Below, piece by piece: positions 43,969 through 52,473 of a stretch of DNA of 64,000 nucleotides; the first letter of the stretch is position 1, and each line of letters begins with the position of its first letter. Origin of the DNA: Exiguobacterium sp. Leaf196. GTDB lineage: Bacteria > Bacillota > Bacilli > Exiguobacteriales > Exiguobacteriaceae. A program made the position numbers and the translations under genes. The DNA lies in the NCBI RefSeq assembly GCF_001423965.1, contig NZ_LMPV01000001.1, positions 1 to 64,000 of the forward strand, given 5' to 3'. The notes under the pieces are model-generated. The model made no database searches. It worked only from the letters and a program-made list of their open reading frames with translations, and was not told the DNA's origin.

Positions 43969-44181
43969 TATAATGAAAATAGATTTTTAATGAAGGGGTG
44001 GAAACCGATGGATACCGAGAGGACCAATCATCTATTCAGCTTACCTGATTTTTAGCAGTACCGGTCAAGACGAACAAGACGGTAATGGCTTATAAAAATC
44101 AGGGAGAGCGAAAATAGATGAATACCCAAACGGGACGTATAAAACCTCTCCCACGATGTAAATGGGAGAGGACAATAAAAC
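43969..44181 (+). promoter_or_regulatory. attenuator-like leader of the YitT-family gene
   Basis: TATAAT at 43969-43974 suggests transcription from about 43981. The RNA can form nested pairings: 44028-44036 with 44113-44121 (9 bp), 44044-44054 with 44093-44103 (11 bp) and 44059-44066 with 44078-44084. A separate 8-bp hairpin (44145-44152 with 44164-44171) hides the ribosome binding site GGGAGAGG of yitT. The upstream GGGAGAG (44102-44108) can compete for the same CTCTCCC. Two small ORFs with their own ribosome binding sites lie in it. It matches no riboswitch class that I recognise. Confidence 0.6.
44008..44055 (+). CDS. predicted 15-residue leader peptide (uORF1)
   Basis: Read directly: MDTERTNHLFSLPDF, with AAGGGGTGG 6 bases before the ATG. 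Its last codons and stop (44044-44055) form one arm of the 11-bp leader stem, the usual layout of a translation attenuator in which a stalled or terminating ribosome opens a downstream start. The peptide is too short to judge by homology here. Confidence 0.5.
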   Translation: MDTERTNHLFSLPDF

Positions 44182-44249
44182 ATGAAACGAATCGCAACCA
44201 TCTTAACCGGAACGCTGATCATGGCGTTCGGTTACTACACATTGAATGA
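44118..44249 (+). CDS. predicted 43-residue uORF2 overlapping yitT
   Basis: Starts at ATG 44118 with GGGAGAG 9 bases upstream and begins MNTQTGRIKPLPRCKWERT. It runs through the hairpin that hides the yitT ribosome binding site and past the yitT start in another frame. Its ATG lies in the 9-bp stem. Translation would melt the hairpin. It may be a coupling device, not a useful peptide. Confidence 0.35.
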   Translation: MNTQTGRIKPLPRCKWERTIKHETNRNHLNRNADHGVRLLHIE

Positions 44250-44799
44250 ACAGTTCGGATTAGCAGAAGGCGGCTTTATTGGGTTATCGTTGCTCGGTCG
44301 ATACTTTTTTGATATCAATCCTTCGATCTCGATGATCGTGTTCGATATTCCATTTTTCATTGGCGCTTTGTACTTCAAAGGAAAACGTTTCGTCAGCGAA
44401 GCGTTACTTTCAGCAGGTGCGTTATCACTCTTTTACGAGATGTGGCACCGACTTGATTTGTTCCACTTTCCAGAACAGGCTTGGCCAGCGACACTTATCG
44501 CAGCGATCGCTAGCGGAATCGTGACCGGATATGGTCTCGGACTTGTTTTGAAAAGTGGAGCAGCGACAGGTGGAGACGATCTACTGTCGATGGGACTCAG
44601 TAAACTGACAGGTCTATCGATCGGAACGATTTTGTTCGGACTCGACGCCATCGTGTTAGTGATTTCACTTGTTTATCTGCCACTTAGCTTGACGTTATAC
44701 ACATTACTGGCCGTAGCGATCGCCGGTCGTGTTGTTGCTGTCATGACACGGGAGCCTATCATCGTACCGGCACCTGTCGTACAAAAAGTCACGCAGTGA
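44182..44799 (+). CDS. YitT-family membrane protein (DUF161, short form)
   Basis: A 205-residue membrane protein with about five helices. It shows the family glycine motifs AEGGFIGLSLLG and SGAATGGDDLLSMGLSKLTG, and ends without the C-terminal DUF2179 domain seen in full-length YitT (about 280 residues). That makes it a short YczE/YitT-like form. The function of the family is unknown. GGGAGAGG at 44164-44171 is the ribosome binding site and lies in a hairpin. The long structured leader implies tight translational control. Confidence 0.82.
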   Translation: MKRIATILTGTLIMAFGYYTLNEQFGLAEGGFIGLSLLGRYFFDINPSISMIVFDIPFFIGALYFKGKRFVSEALLSAGALSLFYEMWHRLDLFHFPEQAWPATLIAAIASGIVTGYGLGLVLKSGAATGGDDLLSMGLSKLTGLSIGTILFGLDAIVLVISLVYLPLSLTLYTLLAVAIAGRVVAVMTREPIIVPAPVVQKVTQ

Positions 44800-44826
44800 A
44801 ATGGATGAAGATCTAAAAAAATTATG

Positions 44827-44859
44827 TATCGGATTCGACATCGTCGAGTCCGATTTTTC
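44827..44859 (+). terminator. terminator of the YitT-family gene
   Basis: ATCGGATTCGAC pairs with GTCGAGTCCGAT around ATC, followed by TTTT. Confidence 0.8.
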
Positions 44860-44901
44860 AGGTTCATTAATTAGAAAATAAGTTCAAAGGAGAACGATTA
44901 G

Positions 44902-45468
44902 ATGATTCGACAAGCACATGCTTCTGAAGCACAACAGATTGCCCCGTTGATTGAGCAAGCGATTCATGAGATTGCTGAGACATTGACGGGAACGACAGAA
45001 AAAGAAGAGGTTCTAGAAAGGCTCGCTTATTTCGTTTCCCAAACCGGAAACCGGCTCAGTCATGAGAACATCCTCGTGAAAATCATCAAGGACGAAGTAG
45101 CGGGCATCGTGATCGCTTATGCCGGAACAGAGGCGAAACAACTCGACGAACCAATTAAAGAACAATTGAAACAGTGGACAGGTCAAGACGTCCAGATCGA
45201 CGTCGAGACGGAAGGACCGGTCTATTACCTGGATACCTTATCAGTGGATGCGCGTCATGGTGGAAAAGGAATTGGTACGGAACTGTTGCAGGCAGCAGCG
45301 GAAGTAGGCGAGAAACAGGGACTACAAGCGTTTACGTTAAACGCTGATCAAACGAACGTTGGAGCGCAACGACTGTATCGCCGTCTTGGCTTTAAACCGG
45401 TCCGGACGATTGAAATTAGTGGCGGTACCTTTGATTATATGGAACGTCGTTACGATATACAGCAATGA
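44902..45468 (+). CDS. GNAT-family N-acetyltransferase
   Basis: A 188-residue acetyl-CoA-dependent transferase of the GNAT fold. The acetyl-CoA loop is DARHGGKGIGTELLQAA, and the C-terminal half has LNADQTNVGAQRLYRRLGF, the usual V motif. The N-terminal half is longer than in minimal GNATs and resembles the YhfO/ribosomal-acetyltransferase-like groups. The substrate is unknown. Single gene between two terminators. Confidence 0.88.
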   Translation: MIRQAHASEAQQIAPLIEQAIHEIAETLTGTTEKEEVLERLAYFVSQTGNRLSHENILVKIIKDEVAGIVIAYAGTEAKQLDEPIKEQLKQWTGQDVQIDVETEGPVYYLDTLSVDARHGGKGIGTELLQAAAEVGEKQGLQAFTLNADQTNVGAQRLYRRLGFKPVRTIEISGGTFDYMERRYDIQQ

Positions 45469-45518
45469 AAAAACCATGTCGATCTCCACAGTGTCATTCG
45501 GGAATCGACATGGTTTTT
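45468..45518 (+). terminator. terminator of the GNAT gene
   Basis: AAAACCATGTCGAT pairs with ATCGACATGGTTTT around a 25-base loop. The plus-strand tail is T-rich. Confidence 0.8.
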
Positions 45519-45661
45519 ATAGTCATGCCATCATGGCATCGTTAGTTGATACAAATCGCTTGCGCGTCTTCTGATTCGTATCGGGCATCACTCGTAAAGC
45601 GGAAGCTTGGTGTAGACATGAAGAGGTTCACCTTAGCACTCCGTTTTCATAACATTTTTGC

Positions 45662-46837
45662 TTAGTTAAATGGTTTGAGTGCGTCCGTAATCCGTTCACC
45701 TATCATTTTGGCCTTGACGTCACCTTTTTCAACGAGCGCGAACCATTCGTTCGCATCTTTAGTGATTTGCGCTACTTTTTCTTTACCGAGACGGTTTTCA
45801 AGCGTGGGTTTCATCGCAACGATGAACAGGTTAGCTTCCATTGCTTTTGCCCGTGCTGTATCGATGTCTTTCTTCTCGATTGCTTCTTGTGTTTCTTCAT
45901 GAGATTCGTCGACTTTTTCCGTCAACGCTTGTGCGAATAATCCTTCGATTTCTTTGTAAGAAACGTCAGCTGGCTTTGTCTTCGAGAAGTCATAACGTTC
46001 TTTTAGTATTTTGACAGCCTCTTCCTCGCCATCCGCTAAAGATTTTTCAACTGCAAGGAGGGAAGCATATCCTTCTGCTTGCCCTACCTGTAATTCTTTT
46101 TCGTCCGTCCCGCTTTTGACACCATCCTCGATTTTTTGAGCATAATCGAGTGCAGCCAAGTAGAACGAACGATAAATCGATTTATCCGTTACTTGTTTCG
46201 CGACATTGAAGTCACCGATTTTTTTAGTATCAATGGCTTCTTGCTGAGCAGATAGACCAGAAGTAATTGCTTGAGCAATCGCGTCTTCATTTTTGAAATC
46301 GTAGCTTACGTCGCACTTTTTCGCTGTCGGGATGAAAACGGTCTTTGCCATTGCTTCGACATCTTTGAGTGCTTCTGTTGCAGCTTCCGGTTTACCCGCA
46401 ACGAGTGCTTCTTCAGCTTTTGCTTGAGTTGCCTTTTGTAATTGATAGAAATAGGATTGTAGACCTTTATCGACGAGTTGACGTGCGATGTTCTGATCGA
46501 GATTCTTCGCTTCAACATCTATTAAAGCGGATTGAATGACTTGGTCGATTTCTGGTGCTACCGTTTTGACACCACCTTTTAGTTTTGCTTCATAACTCGT
46601 CTTGACCATCTTCCAATCCATTGCTTGTCCGTCTTTCGCTTTGTCGAGTTCTGCTTTGATCGAGCTGTAGATCGTCAATTCATCTATCAATGTCGTTGCA
46701 GCGATTCCAGCATCCGCTGATTTCGTTTCTGTCGACTGCTCTTTTTTCGGTACAGTCGTATCGGTTTCGTTCGAACCGCAGGCAGCTAAGATGCCAGCTA
46801 ACATAAAGATCGAAGCTAGTTTTATGCGCTTTTTCAT
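45662..46837 (-). CDS. lipoprotein with internally repeated helical domain
   Basis: A 391-residue predicted lipoprotein: signal peptide MKKRIKLASIFMLAGILAAC with lipidated C20, then a short polar linker. The mature part is all-helical and appears built from at least two related units. DQNIARQLVDKGLQSYFYQL in the first half parallels NVAKQVTDKSIYRSFYLAAL in the second, each followed by a long Lys/Glu/Ala-rich helix. It should sit on the outer face of the membrane. No family is recognised. Confidence 0.78.
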   Translation of the reverse strand: MKKRIKLASIFMLAGILAACGSNETDTTVPKKEQSTETKSADAGIAATTLIDELTIYSSIKAELDKAKDGQAMDWKMVKTSYEAKLKGGVKTVAPEIDQVIQSALIDVEAKNLDQNIARQLVDKGLQSYFYQLQKATQAKAEEALVAGKPEAATEALKDVEAMAKTVFIPTAKKCDVSYDFKNEDAIAQAITSGLSAQQEAIDTKKIGDFNVAKQVTDKSIYRSFYLAALDYAQKIEDGVKSGTDEKELQVGQAEGYASLLAVEKSLADGEEEAVKILKERYDFSKTKPADVSYKEIEGLFAQALTEKVDESHEETQEAIEKKDIDTARAKAMEANLFIVAMKPTLENRLGKEKVAQITKDANEWFALVEKGDVKAKMIGERITDALKPFN

Positions 46838-46941
46838 AATCGTGACCTCCTACAAAAGTGATAAGAAGTTTCTATCATGTAGTTGTTTTCAGAAATCTGA
46901 ACGTAAGGAGAATAATTCATATTTTTAATTGAACTTTAAAT

Positions 46942-46976
46942 AAAAAACGGCTTTGGAATAAGAATCCAAAGCCGTC
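46942..46976 (-). terminator. terminator of the YbjN-like gene
   Basis: ACGGCTTTGGA pairs with TCCAAAGCCGT, with TTTTTTA on the minus strand. Confidence 0.85.
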
Positions 46977-46988
46977 CAAAATCAAAAA

Positions 46989-47516
46989 TCAGAACTGTTC
47001 ATACAGTTTTGTCAAATACGTATAGACTTCATCCGATGCTTGGAACATCATGACAGAATGTCCGAAGATCGCTGCTGGATTGAAGCCGTGATCCAGATCA
47101 ATTGTCGATGCGATCGTGACATCACGGTCGCTATCGAGAACGACGCGGAAGTATTTGAACTCTTGGTTGAAATCGTTAATGGCATTAAGAATCGGAAGAT
47201 CCTCGACACCATCTGGTACGTGTGTCACCGTACGAGCGAACAATTCGACATCTGTCGTCGTCTTACTGAAGACGATCATCATCATCGGTTCTGCTCCTGC
47301 AGGTGTTTTTTCTTGTGTCATGAAGAAGACGTGTGTCTCATTCTCACGTGCTTCCATTGGAATGCCTTTTTCAACGAGGAAAGCTTGGAAAGCTTCTAAG
47401 TGTTGTTGCTGTTGTGGCGCGATTCCTTGTTCGTTTGTTTCGGGTTGACGATCTTGGTGAATCGGTGTCACTTTATTGTTCTCGTTTGATTCGTTCGAGT
47501 TACGTTCCTGGTCCAT
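46989..47516 (-). CDS. YbjN-domain-like protein
   Basis: A 175-residue soluble protein. The first ~40 residues are low-complexity and rich in Asn, Gln and Glu (NSNESNENNK, PQQQQH). The rest has the alternating helix-strand pattern of the YbjN/type III secretion chaperone-like fold (FQAFLVEKGIPMEARENETH, ILNAINDFNQEFKYFRVVLD). The family role is unknown. Divergent from the large fusion gene at 47718, sharing the ~200-bp intergenic region. Confidence 0.7.
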   Translation of the reverse strand: MDQERNSNESNENNKVTPIHQDRQPETNEQGIAPQQQQHLEAFQAFLVEKGIPMEARENETHVFFMTQEKTPAGAEPMMMIVFSKTTTDVELFARTVTHVPDGVEDLPILNAINDFNQEFKYFRVVLDSDRDVTIASTIDLDHGFNPAAIFGHSVMMFQASDEVYTYLTKLYEQF

Positions 47517-47652
47517 TGCAAAATCCCCCTTTATATACTATAGATTTAGTTTCAAGCATTTCAGAAGGAAATGCAACTAATGTCCGTTCAGATAGGAAGA
47601 AAATACAAAACGAATGGGATATGTCATATCTGTGAAGCCGCAAGCAACTGAC

Positions 47653-47681
47653 TTGAAAATACATACCTAACAGGGTATATT
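47653..47681 (+). promoter_or_regulatory. promoter with embedded CsoR/CstR-like operator
   Basis: TTGAAA (47653-47658), a 17-bp spacer and TATATT (47676-47681). The spacer region holds ATACCTAACAGGGTAT (47663-47678), an ATACC-N6-GGTAT palindrome of the type bound by CsoR/CstR repressors. Persulfide control by CstR is inferred from the gene it drives. Confidence 0.6.
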
Positions 47682-47717
47682 GAGTGGCAGATAGTACTTC
47701 AAGGAGGAATCATTTAG

Positions 47718-50171
47718 ATGAAAACGATCATCGTAGGTGGCGTCGCAGGTGGCGCAACGGCAGCGGCACGACTACGCCGGATTGACGAAACGGCAGAAAT
47801 CATTTTGCTCGAGCGCGGAAAAGAGATCTCGTTCGCGAACTGCGGACTGCCTTACTATATTGGAGATGTCATTAAAGATCGCAATAAATTACTTGTCCAA
47901 ACGCCAGAGGGGATGCATGCACGATTTAATTTAGACGTCCGTAACTTGTCGGAAGCGATTCGGATCAACCGTGAAGCGAAGACTGTCACGATCCGTAACG
48001 TTGACACAGGTGAAGAATACGATGAATCGTACGATCATCTAATTCTTTCTCCAGGTGCAAAACCAATTCGTCCGAACATTAAAGGACTGAGTGATGCAAC
48101 AAATGTCTTTACGTTACGGAACATTCCGGATACGGACCGGATGCGAGAATACGTCGATACGACACGTCCGGAACGGGCAGTCGTCATCGGTGGAGGATTC
48201 ATCGGTCTCGAGATGGCAGAAAATCTTGTCGAACGTGGGGCACACGTCACCCTCGTTGAAATGGCAAACCAAGTCATGGCTCCGATCGACCCGGAAATGG
48301 CAGCGATCGTTCATGAACATCTTCGGGCAAAAGGCGTCGAGCTGATTCTAGAAGATGGCGTCGCTCGTTTTGAAGAAGCAGGTCGTCGTGTCGTCTTGAC
48401 AAGTGGACGCGTGATTGAGACAGAGATGAACATCTTATCAATCGGTGTCGCACCGGAGAGCACGCTCGCAGCAGATGCTGGTTTAACGCTTGGAATTAAA
48501 CAGACGATTCAAGTCGACAATCAACTGCGGACATCCGATCCGTCGATCTTTGCGATTGGTGACGCGATCGAAGTTAAAGATTTTATCACGAAGGAAGCGA
48601 CACATGTGCCGCTCGCATGGCCGGCGAACCGTCAAGGGCGCCTCGTCGCCGACATCATTGCCGGGCGCGATGTCCGGTACAGTGGAACGCTCGGTACAGC
48701 AGTAGCGAAAGTCTTCGATTTGACAGTCGCTTCTACCGGTAACAACGAAAAACGATTGCGTCAACTCGGTATGCGTTATGAAGCGATTCACCTCCATCCG
48801 GGATCCCATGCGGGTTACTATCCAGGGGCAAGTCCCATTTCGATGAAGCTGTTATTTGATCCAATTGAAGGAACGATTTATGGTGCACAGGCAATCGGTA
48901 TGACAGGTGTCGAGAAACGAATTGATGTCCTCGCGACAGCGATTAAAGGCGACTTGACAGTGCTTGATTTACCAGATCTTGAACTATCATATGCACCACC
49001 GTATAGTTCAGCAAAAGATCCGGTTAACATGGCAGGATATATCGCGTCGAATATCGTCTTAGGTGACAGTACGAACGTTCATTGGCACGAAATCGATGCA
49101 ATCGTCGCAAACGGTGGTTTGTTACTCGATGTTCGTGAACCATCGGAAAACGAGTTAGGTGCGATTCCGGGATCGGTCAACATCTCGTTACCGACGTTAC
49201 GTGAGAAGTTAGATGATCTGCCGAAAGATCAAACGATCTATGTAACATGCCAAGTCGGATTACGTGGATATGTCGCGAGTCAATTGTTGCAACAACATGG
49301 TTATGATGTGAAAAACTTAAGCGGCGGCTACAAAACATGGTCGGTCGTGCATCGTGATCAGGAAGCGCGAAGCCAAGCGAAGGAGGAGACAGCTGTAACG
49401 TTAACGAAACGTGAACCAACAACGAAGACTGCACCAGAACAAGTGACGCTGCTCGATACGTGCGGCTTACAGTGCCCAGGCCCAATCTTAGAGCTGAAAA
49501 CAAAAATCGATCAGATGACGGATGGCGAGCAGATTTTCGTCAAAGCGTCGGATCCAGGATTCTTGCCGGATGTTCAAGCATGGGCGAAAAAACTAGGTCA
49601 CACAGTCCATTCAGCGGAGATGAATCAAGGGGTCGTCGAGGTCTTGCTTGAAAAAGGGCAAGGAGAGATACCTGCTGCAGCACCGGTTCAAGTCAATCCG
49701 GCAGACGATGCGACGATGGTCGTCTTCAGTGGTGATCTTGATAAAGCACTTGCCTCTTTCGTCATCGCACAAGGTGCACAAGCGATGGGGAAACAAGTGA
49801 CGATGTTCTTTACGTTCTGGGGCTTGAACATCATTCGAAAACCAGACGCACCGGTAGTCGAGAAAGCAGGCATTGAACGGATGATGGGCATGATGATGCC
49901 AAAACATGCCGGAGAATTACCGCTCTCGAACATGAACATGGCAGGAGCCGGTCAAAAGATGATGAAAAAAGTCATGAAGGACAAACAAGTAGATGCGCTC
50001 GAGACGATGATGGCAAAAGCGCAAGCGGCCGGTGTCCGAATGATCGCCTGCACGATGTCGATGGATATCATGGGCATTAAGAAAGAAGAACTCCTCGACG
50101 GCATTGATTACGGTGGTGTTGCCAGTTACCTTGGTGCAACGGATGGTGCTAATTTGAATCTGTTCATCTAA
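47718..50171 (+). CDS. CoA-disulfide reductase-rhodanese-TusA-DsrE fusion
   Basis: An 817-residue four-domain protein for persulfide and low-molecular-weight thiol chemistry. Residues 1-445 are a CoA-disulfide reductase (FAD motif, redox cysteine C42 in SFANCGLPYYIGD, NAD motif VVIGGGFIGLEMAENL). About 455-550 is a rhodanese domain with the cysteine in CQVGLRGY. About 580-650 is a TusA/SirA domain with CGLQCPGP. The C-terminal ~160 residues form a DsrE/DsrE2-like domain (CTMSMDIMG). The chain suggests sulfane sulfur passed from thiol persulfide to carrier cysteines within one protein. AGGAGG precedes the ATG. A CstR-like operator lies in its promoter. Confidence 0.93.
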   Translation: MKTIIVGGVAGGATAAARLRRIDETAEIILLERGKEISFANCGLPYYIGDVIKDRNKLLVQTPEGMHARFNLDVRNLSEAIRINREAKTVTIRNVDTGEEYDESYDHLILSPGAKPIRPNIKGLSDATNVFTLRNIPDTDRMREYVDTTRPERAVVIGGGFIGLEMAENLVERGAHVTLVEMANQVMAPIDPEMAAIVHEHLRAKGVELILEDGVARFEEAGRRVVLTSGRVIETEMNILSIGVAPESTLAADAGLTLGIKQTIQVDNQLRTSDPSIFAIGDAIEVKDFITKEATHVPLAWPANRQGRLVADIIAGRDVRYSGTLGTAVAKVFDLTVASTGNNEKRLRQLGMRYEAIHLHPGSHAGYYPGASPISMKLLFDPIEGTIYGAQAIGMTGVEKRIDVLATAIKGDLTVLDLPDLELSYAPPYSSAKDPVNMAGYIASNIVLGDSTNVHWHEIDAIVANGGLLLDVREPSENELGAIPGSVNISLPTLREKLDDLPKDQTIYVTCQVGLRGYVASQLLQQHGYDVKNLSGGYKTWSVVHRDQEARSQAKEETAVTLTKREPTTKTAPEQVTLLDTCGLQCPGPILELKTKIDQMTDGEQIFVKASDPGFLPDVQAWAKKLGHTVHSAEMNQGVVEVLLEKGQGEIPAAAPVQVNPADDATMVVFSGDLDKALASFVIAQGAQAMGKQVTMFFTFWGLNIIRKPDAPVVEKAGIERMMGMMMPKHAGELPLSNMNMAGAGQKMMKKVMKDKQVDALETMMAKAQAAGVRMIACTMSMDIMGIKKEELLDGIDYGGVASYLGATDGANLNLFI

Positions 50172-50190
50172 TCTAAAAAACTGTTTATGT

Positions 50191-50237
50191 GAACGTGTCA
50201 AACCTGACATCTGATGTGAGGTTTGACACGTTTTTTG
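50191..50237 (+). terminator. strong terminator of the fusion gene
   Basis: AACGTGTCAAACCT pairs with AGGTTTGACACGTT, followed by TTTT. Confidence 0.9.
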
Positions 50238-50258
50238 TGTTCTAAGGTATAGATGAGT

Positions 50259-50301
50259 TTGATTTTTCAAAAAAAATTGCGTATGATAATTCACATGTGA
50301 A
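50259..50301 (+). promoter_or_regulatory. promoter and palindrome of the second alanine symporter gene
   Basis: TTGATT (50259-50264), 17-bp spacer, TATGAT (50282-50287). A perfect 12-bp palindrome TTCACATGTGAA (50290-50301) covers the expected start site and may be a repressor operator. It does not match the AdeR-type palindromes. Confidence 0.6.
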
Positions 50302-50353
50302 AAAAACTTACATACAAATAGAGAGAAAAGACGGATGGAAGTGAGGAGATATG

Positions 50354-51799
50354 ATGGAAAAGGAATTAATGACGTTAGTGAATAGAGCCAGTGATTTGTT
50401 ATGGACAAATGTACTGATCACGTTACTCGTCGTGTTAGGCATTTATTTTACATTCCGGATGCGGTTCGTTCAATTCCGGATGATTCCGGAGATGGTTCGC
50501 TTATTGTTCCAAGGAACAGATGATGGAAAAGATGGTGTCTCCCCGTTTCAAGCATTCGCAATCAGTACGGCAGCTCGTGTCGGTACCGGAAACATCGCGG
50601 GTGTAGCGGCTGCAATCGCACTCGGCGGTCCGGGAGCAGTCTTTTGGATGTGGTTGATTGCCTTAATTGGATCGGCATCAGCATTCGTCGAAAGTACGCT
50701 TGCTCAGATTTACAAGGTACGTGACGGAAAAGAATGGCGTGGTGGTCCAGCCTATTACATGGAAAAAGCGCTTGGACAACGGTGGTTAGGAATTGTCTTT
50801 AGTGTTCTGATCACGATCTCATTTGGTTTTGTCTTCAACTCTGTCCAATCGAATACGATCTCGCTTTCTCTACAAAGTCAATATGGCGTGGATAAGATGT
50901 GGATTACGGTCGGATTGGTCGTCTTGACGGCACTGATCATTTTTGGCGGTGTCCGCAGTATTGCGACAGTCGCTTCGTTCATGGTTCCGATCATGGCAGG
51001 TGGTTATATCTTAATCGCTCTCTATATCATGGTGACGAATCTTGAAGTATTACCAAGTGTCTTTAAATTGATTTTCCAAGAAGGGTTATTCGAGTTTAAG
51101 ACGTTAGCAGGGGGAGCAATCGGGGCGGCCGTTCTGAATGGTATTCGTCGCGGTTTGTTCTCGAACGAAGCCGGTATGGGTTCAGCACCGAACGCAGCGG
51201 CAACAGCGGAAGTCTCTCACCCGGTCAAACAAGGCTTGATTCAATCATTCGCGGTCTTCGTCGATACATTGATGGTCTGTTCGGCGACTGCGATGATCGT
51301 TCTCGTCAGTGGGGTTCCGACAAAAGATGCGAATGGAGATGCCTTAGCTGGTATTGATTTAGCACAGGGAGCACTTGCGTCACAAGTTGGATCATTTGCG
51401 ACAGGATTCATGGCACTCGCCATCTTCCTATTTGCGTTTAGTTCCGTCGTCGGAAACTACTACTACGGTGAATCGAACATCAACTTCATCCGTGAAAATA
51501 AACAAGTCATGATGGCATACCGCGTACTCGTCCTCGTCATGATCGTCTTCGGTTCACTTGTCGAGTCAGCTAGTCTCGTGTGGGCGTTAGCGGACATCTT
51601 CATGGGACTAATGGCGATCGTCAATCTGTATGCGATTTTCCGTCTCGCAAAGATTGCGAAGCTTGCCCTCGATGATTACATGGCACAACGAAAAGCAGGG
51701 AAAGAGCCACGGTTTTATGCGGACTCGATTCCGAACTTGCCAGGGAAAGATACGCTTGAAGCATGGCAGGAATCAAAAGAAGACGAAAAAGCAATCTAA
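50354..51799 (+). CDS. alanine/glycine:cation symporter (AGCS family), second copy
   Basis: Paralogue of the symporter at 13187 with 481 residues and about eleven helices. Family marks: SPFQAFAISTAARVGTGNIAGVAAAIALG, GGPGAVFWMWLIALIGSASAFVES, GGPAYYMEKALGQRW and FSNEAGMGSAPNAAATAEVSHP. The ATG at 50354 is preferred to that at 50351 because GAGGAG lies 5 bases before it. Its regulatory region lacks the AdeR-type palindromes, so it is probably controlled separately and may prefer glycine or another small amino acid. Confidence 0.9.
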   Translation: MEKELMTLVNRASDLLWTNVLITLLVVLGIYFTFRMRFVQFRMIPEMVRLLFQGTDDGKDGVSPFQAFAISTAARVGTGNIAGVAAAIALGGPGAVFWMWLIALIGSASAFVESTLAQIYKVRDGKEWRGGPAYYMEKALGQRWLGIVFSVLITISFGFVFNSVQSNTISLSLQSQYGVDKMWITVGLVVLTALIIFGGVRSIATVASFMVPIMAGGYILIALYIMVTNLEVLPSVFKLIFQEGLFEFKTLAGGAIGAAVLNGIRRGLFSNEAGMGSAPNAAATAEVSHPVKQGLIQSFAVFVDTLMVCSATAMIVLVSGVPTKDANGDALAGIDLAQGALASQVGSFATGFMALAIFLFAFSSVVGNYYYGESNINFIRENKQVMMAYRVLVLVMIVFGSLVESASLVWALADIFMGLMAIVNLYAIFRLAKIAKLALDDYMAQRKAGKEPRFYADSIPNLPGKDTLEAWQESKEDEKAI

Positions 51800-51800
51800 G

Positions 51801-51835
51801 GAAAAGGGAGTCAGAGAAATCTGGCTCTTTTTTTG
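51801..51835 (+). terminator. terminator of the second symporter gene
   Basis: AAGGGAGTCAGA pairs with TCTGGCTCTTTT-type arm around GAAA, followed by TTTT. Confidence 0.75.
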
Positions 51836-51885
51836 TATAGAACGAATTTAAAAAGGGAATACAGAGTACAGAAGGGAGGGGGAGA

Positions 51886-52347
51886 ATGGAAAACGTACAT
51901 TTCGTCCGCGTCACGGATGCGGTCTGGGAGTCGTTCGGAAACGATCCCCACATCATCATGGACTGGATTTTATTCATTCATGAGACACAACCCGATCATG
52001 AACAATTATTCGCTCTCGAACAGACGAACGCCATCTATCATTTGATGAATCAAATCGATATCTATATTGATCAAGACACACATTACAACCTGGGACGAGC
52101 GATCGTTGGCGAAGAGTTAATCGTTAATGAAGAGAAAGCGGCGATCGTCGGGATTCTTCCTTTACCGCTTCTGATCATTTCCGCTGAAGTGATGCGGAAC
52201 TTTGATCAGCGGGCACTCGCTTCGATTCATGATGAAGCTGGAACGCCAGGCGAATTCGAGGATGTTTGGGAACAGTTCGCCGATTTACGCGCCTATTTTC
52301 AAAAAGCAGAAGAAGCGGAAGATACGATTTTAATTTATTATGTCTGA
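51886..52347 (+). CDS. small uncharacterised protein, possibly DUF1877-like
   Basis: A 153-residue acidic soluble protein. The middle (LGRAIVGEELIVNEEKAAIVGILPLPLLIISAEVMRNF-type sequence) is faintly like DUF1877 proteins. The likeness is too weak to name with confidence. No signal peptide or membrane helix. GGGAGGGGG precedes the ATG, and the gene ends before a strong bidirectional terminator. Confidence 0.6.
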   Translation: MENVHFVRVTDAVWESFGNDPHIIMDWILFIHETQPDHEQLFALEQTNAIYHLMNQIDIYIDQDTHYNLGRAIVGEELIVNEEKAAIVGILPLPLLIISAEVMRNFDQRALASIHDEAGTPGEFEDVWEQFADLRAYFQKAEEAEDTILIYYV

Positions 52348-52361
52348 TCAGCTTAAATCAT

Positions 52362-52410
52362 AAAAAAAAAGAGACCCGCTTCCAAGTCGTAGACTGGAAA
52401 CGGGTCTCTC
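52362..52410. terminator. terminator, mainly for the aldo/keto reductase gene
   Basis: AGAGACCCG pairs with CGGGTCTCT, with an inner TTCCA/TGGAA stem. A run of A on the plus strand gives the minus strand its T tail. Confidence 0.8.
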
Positions 52411-52473
52411 GTCGTTCAGATGAAGCAAGACGTCTTCACATGGAAGCCGTTCTTTTTTACGATAACCTTTAGA

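Noticed and set aside
50290-50301. Third-type AdeR box before the second symporter gene
   Set aside because: TTCACATGTGAA lacks the TTGTR...CACAA ends of the other boxes.
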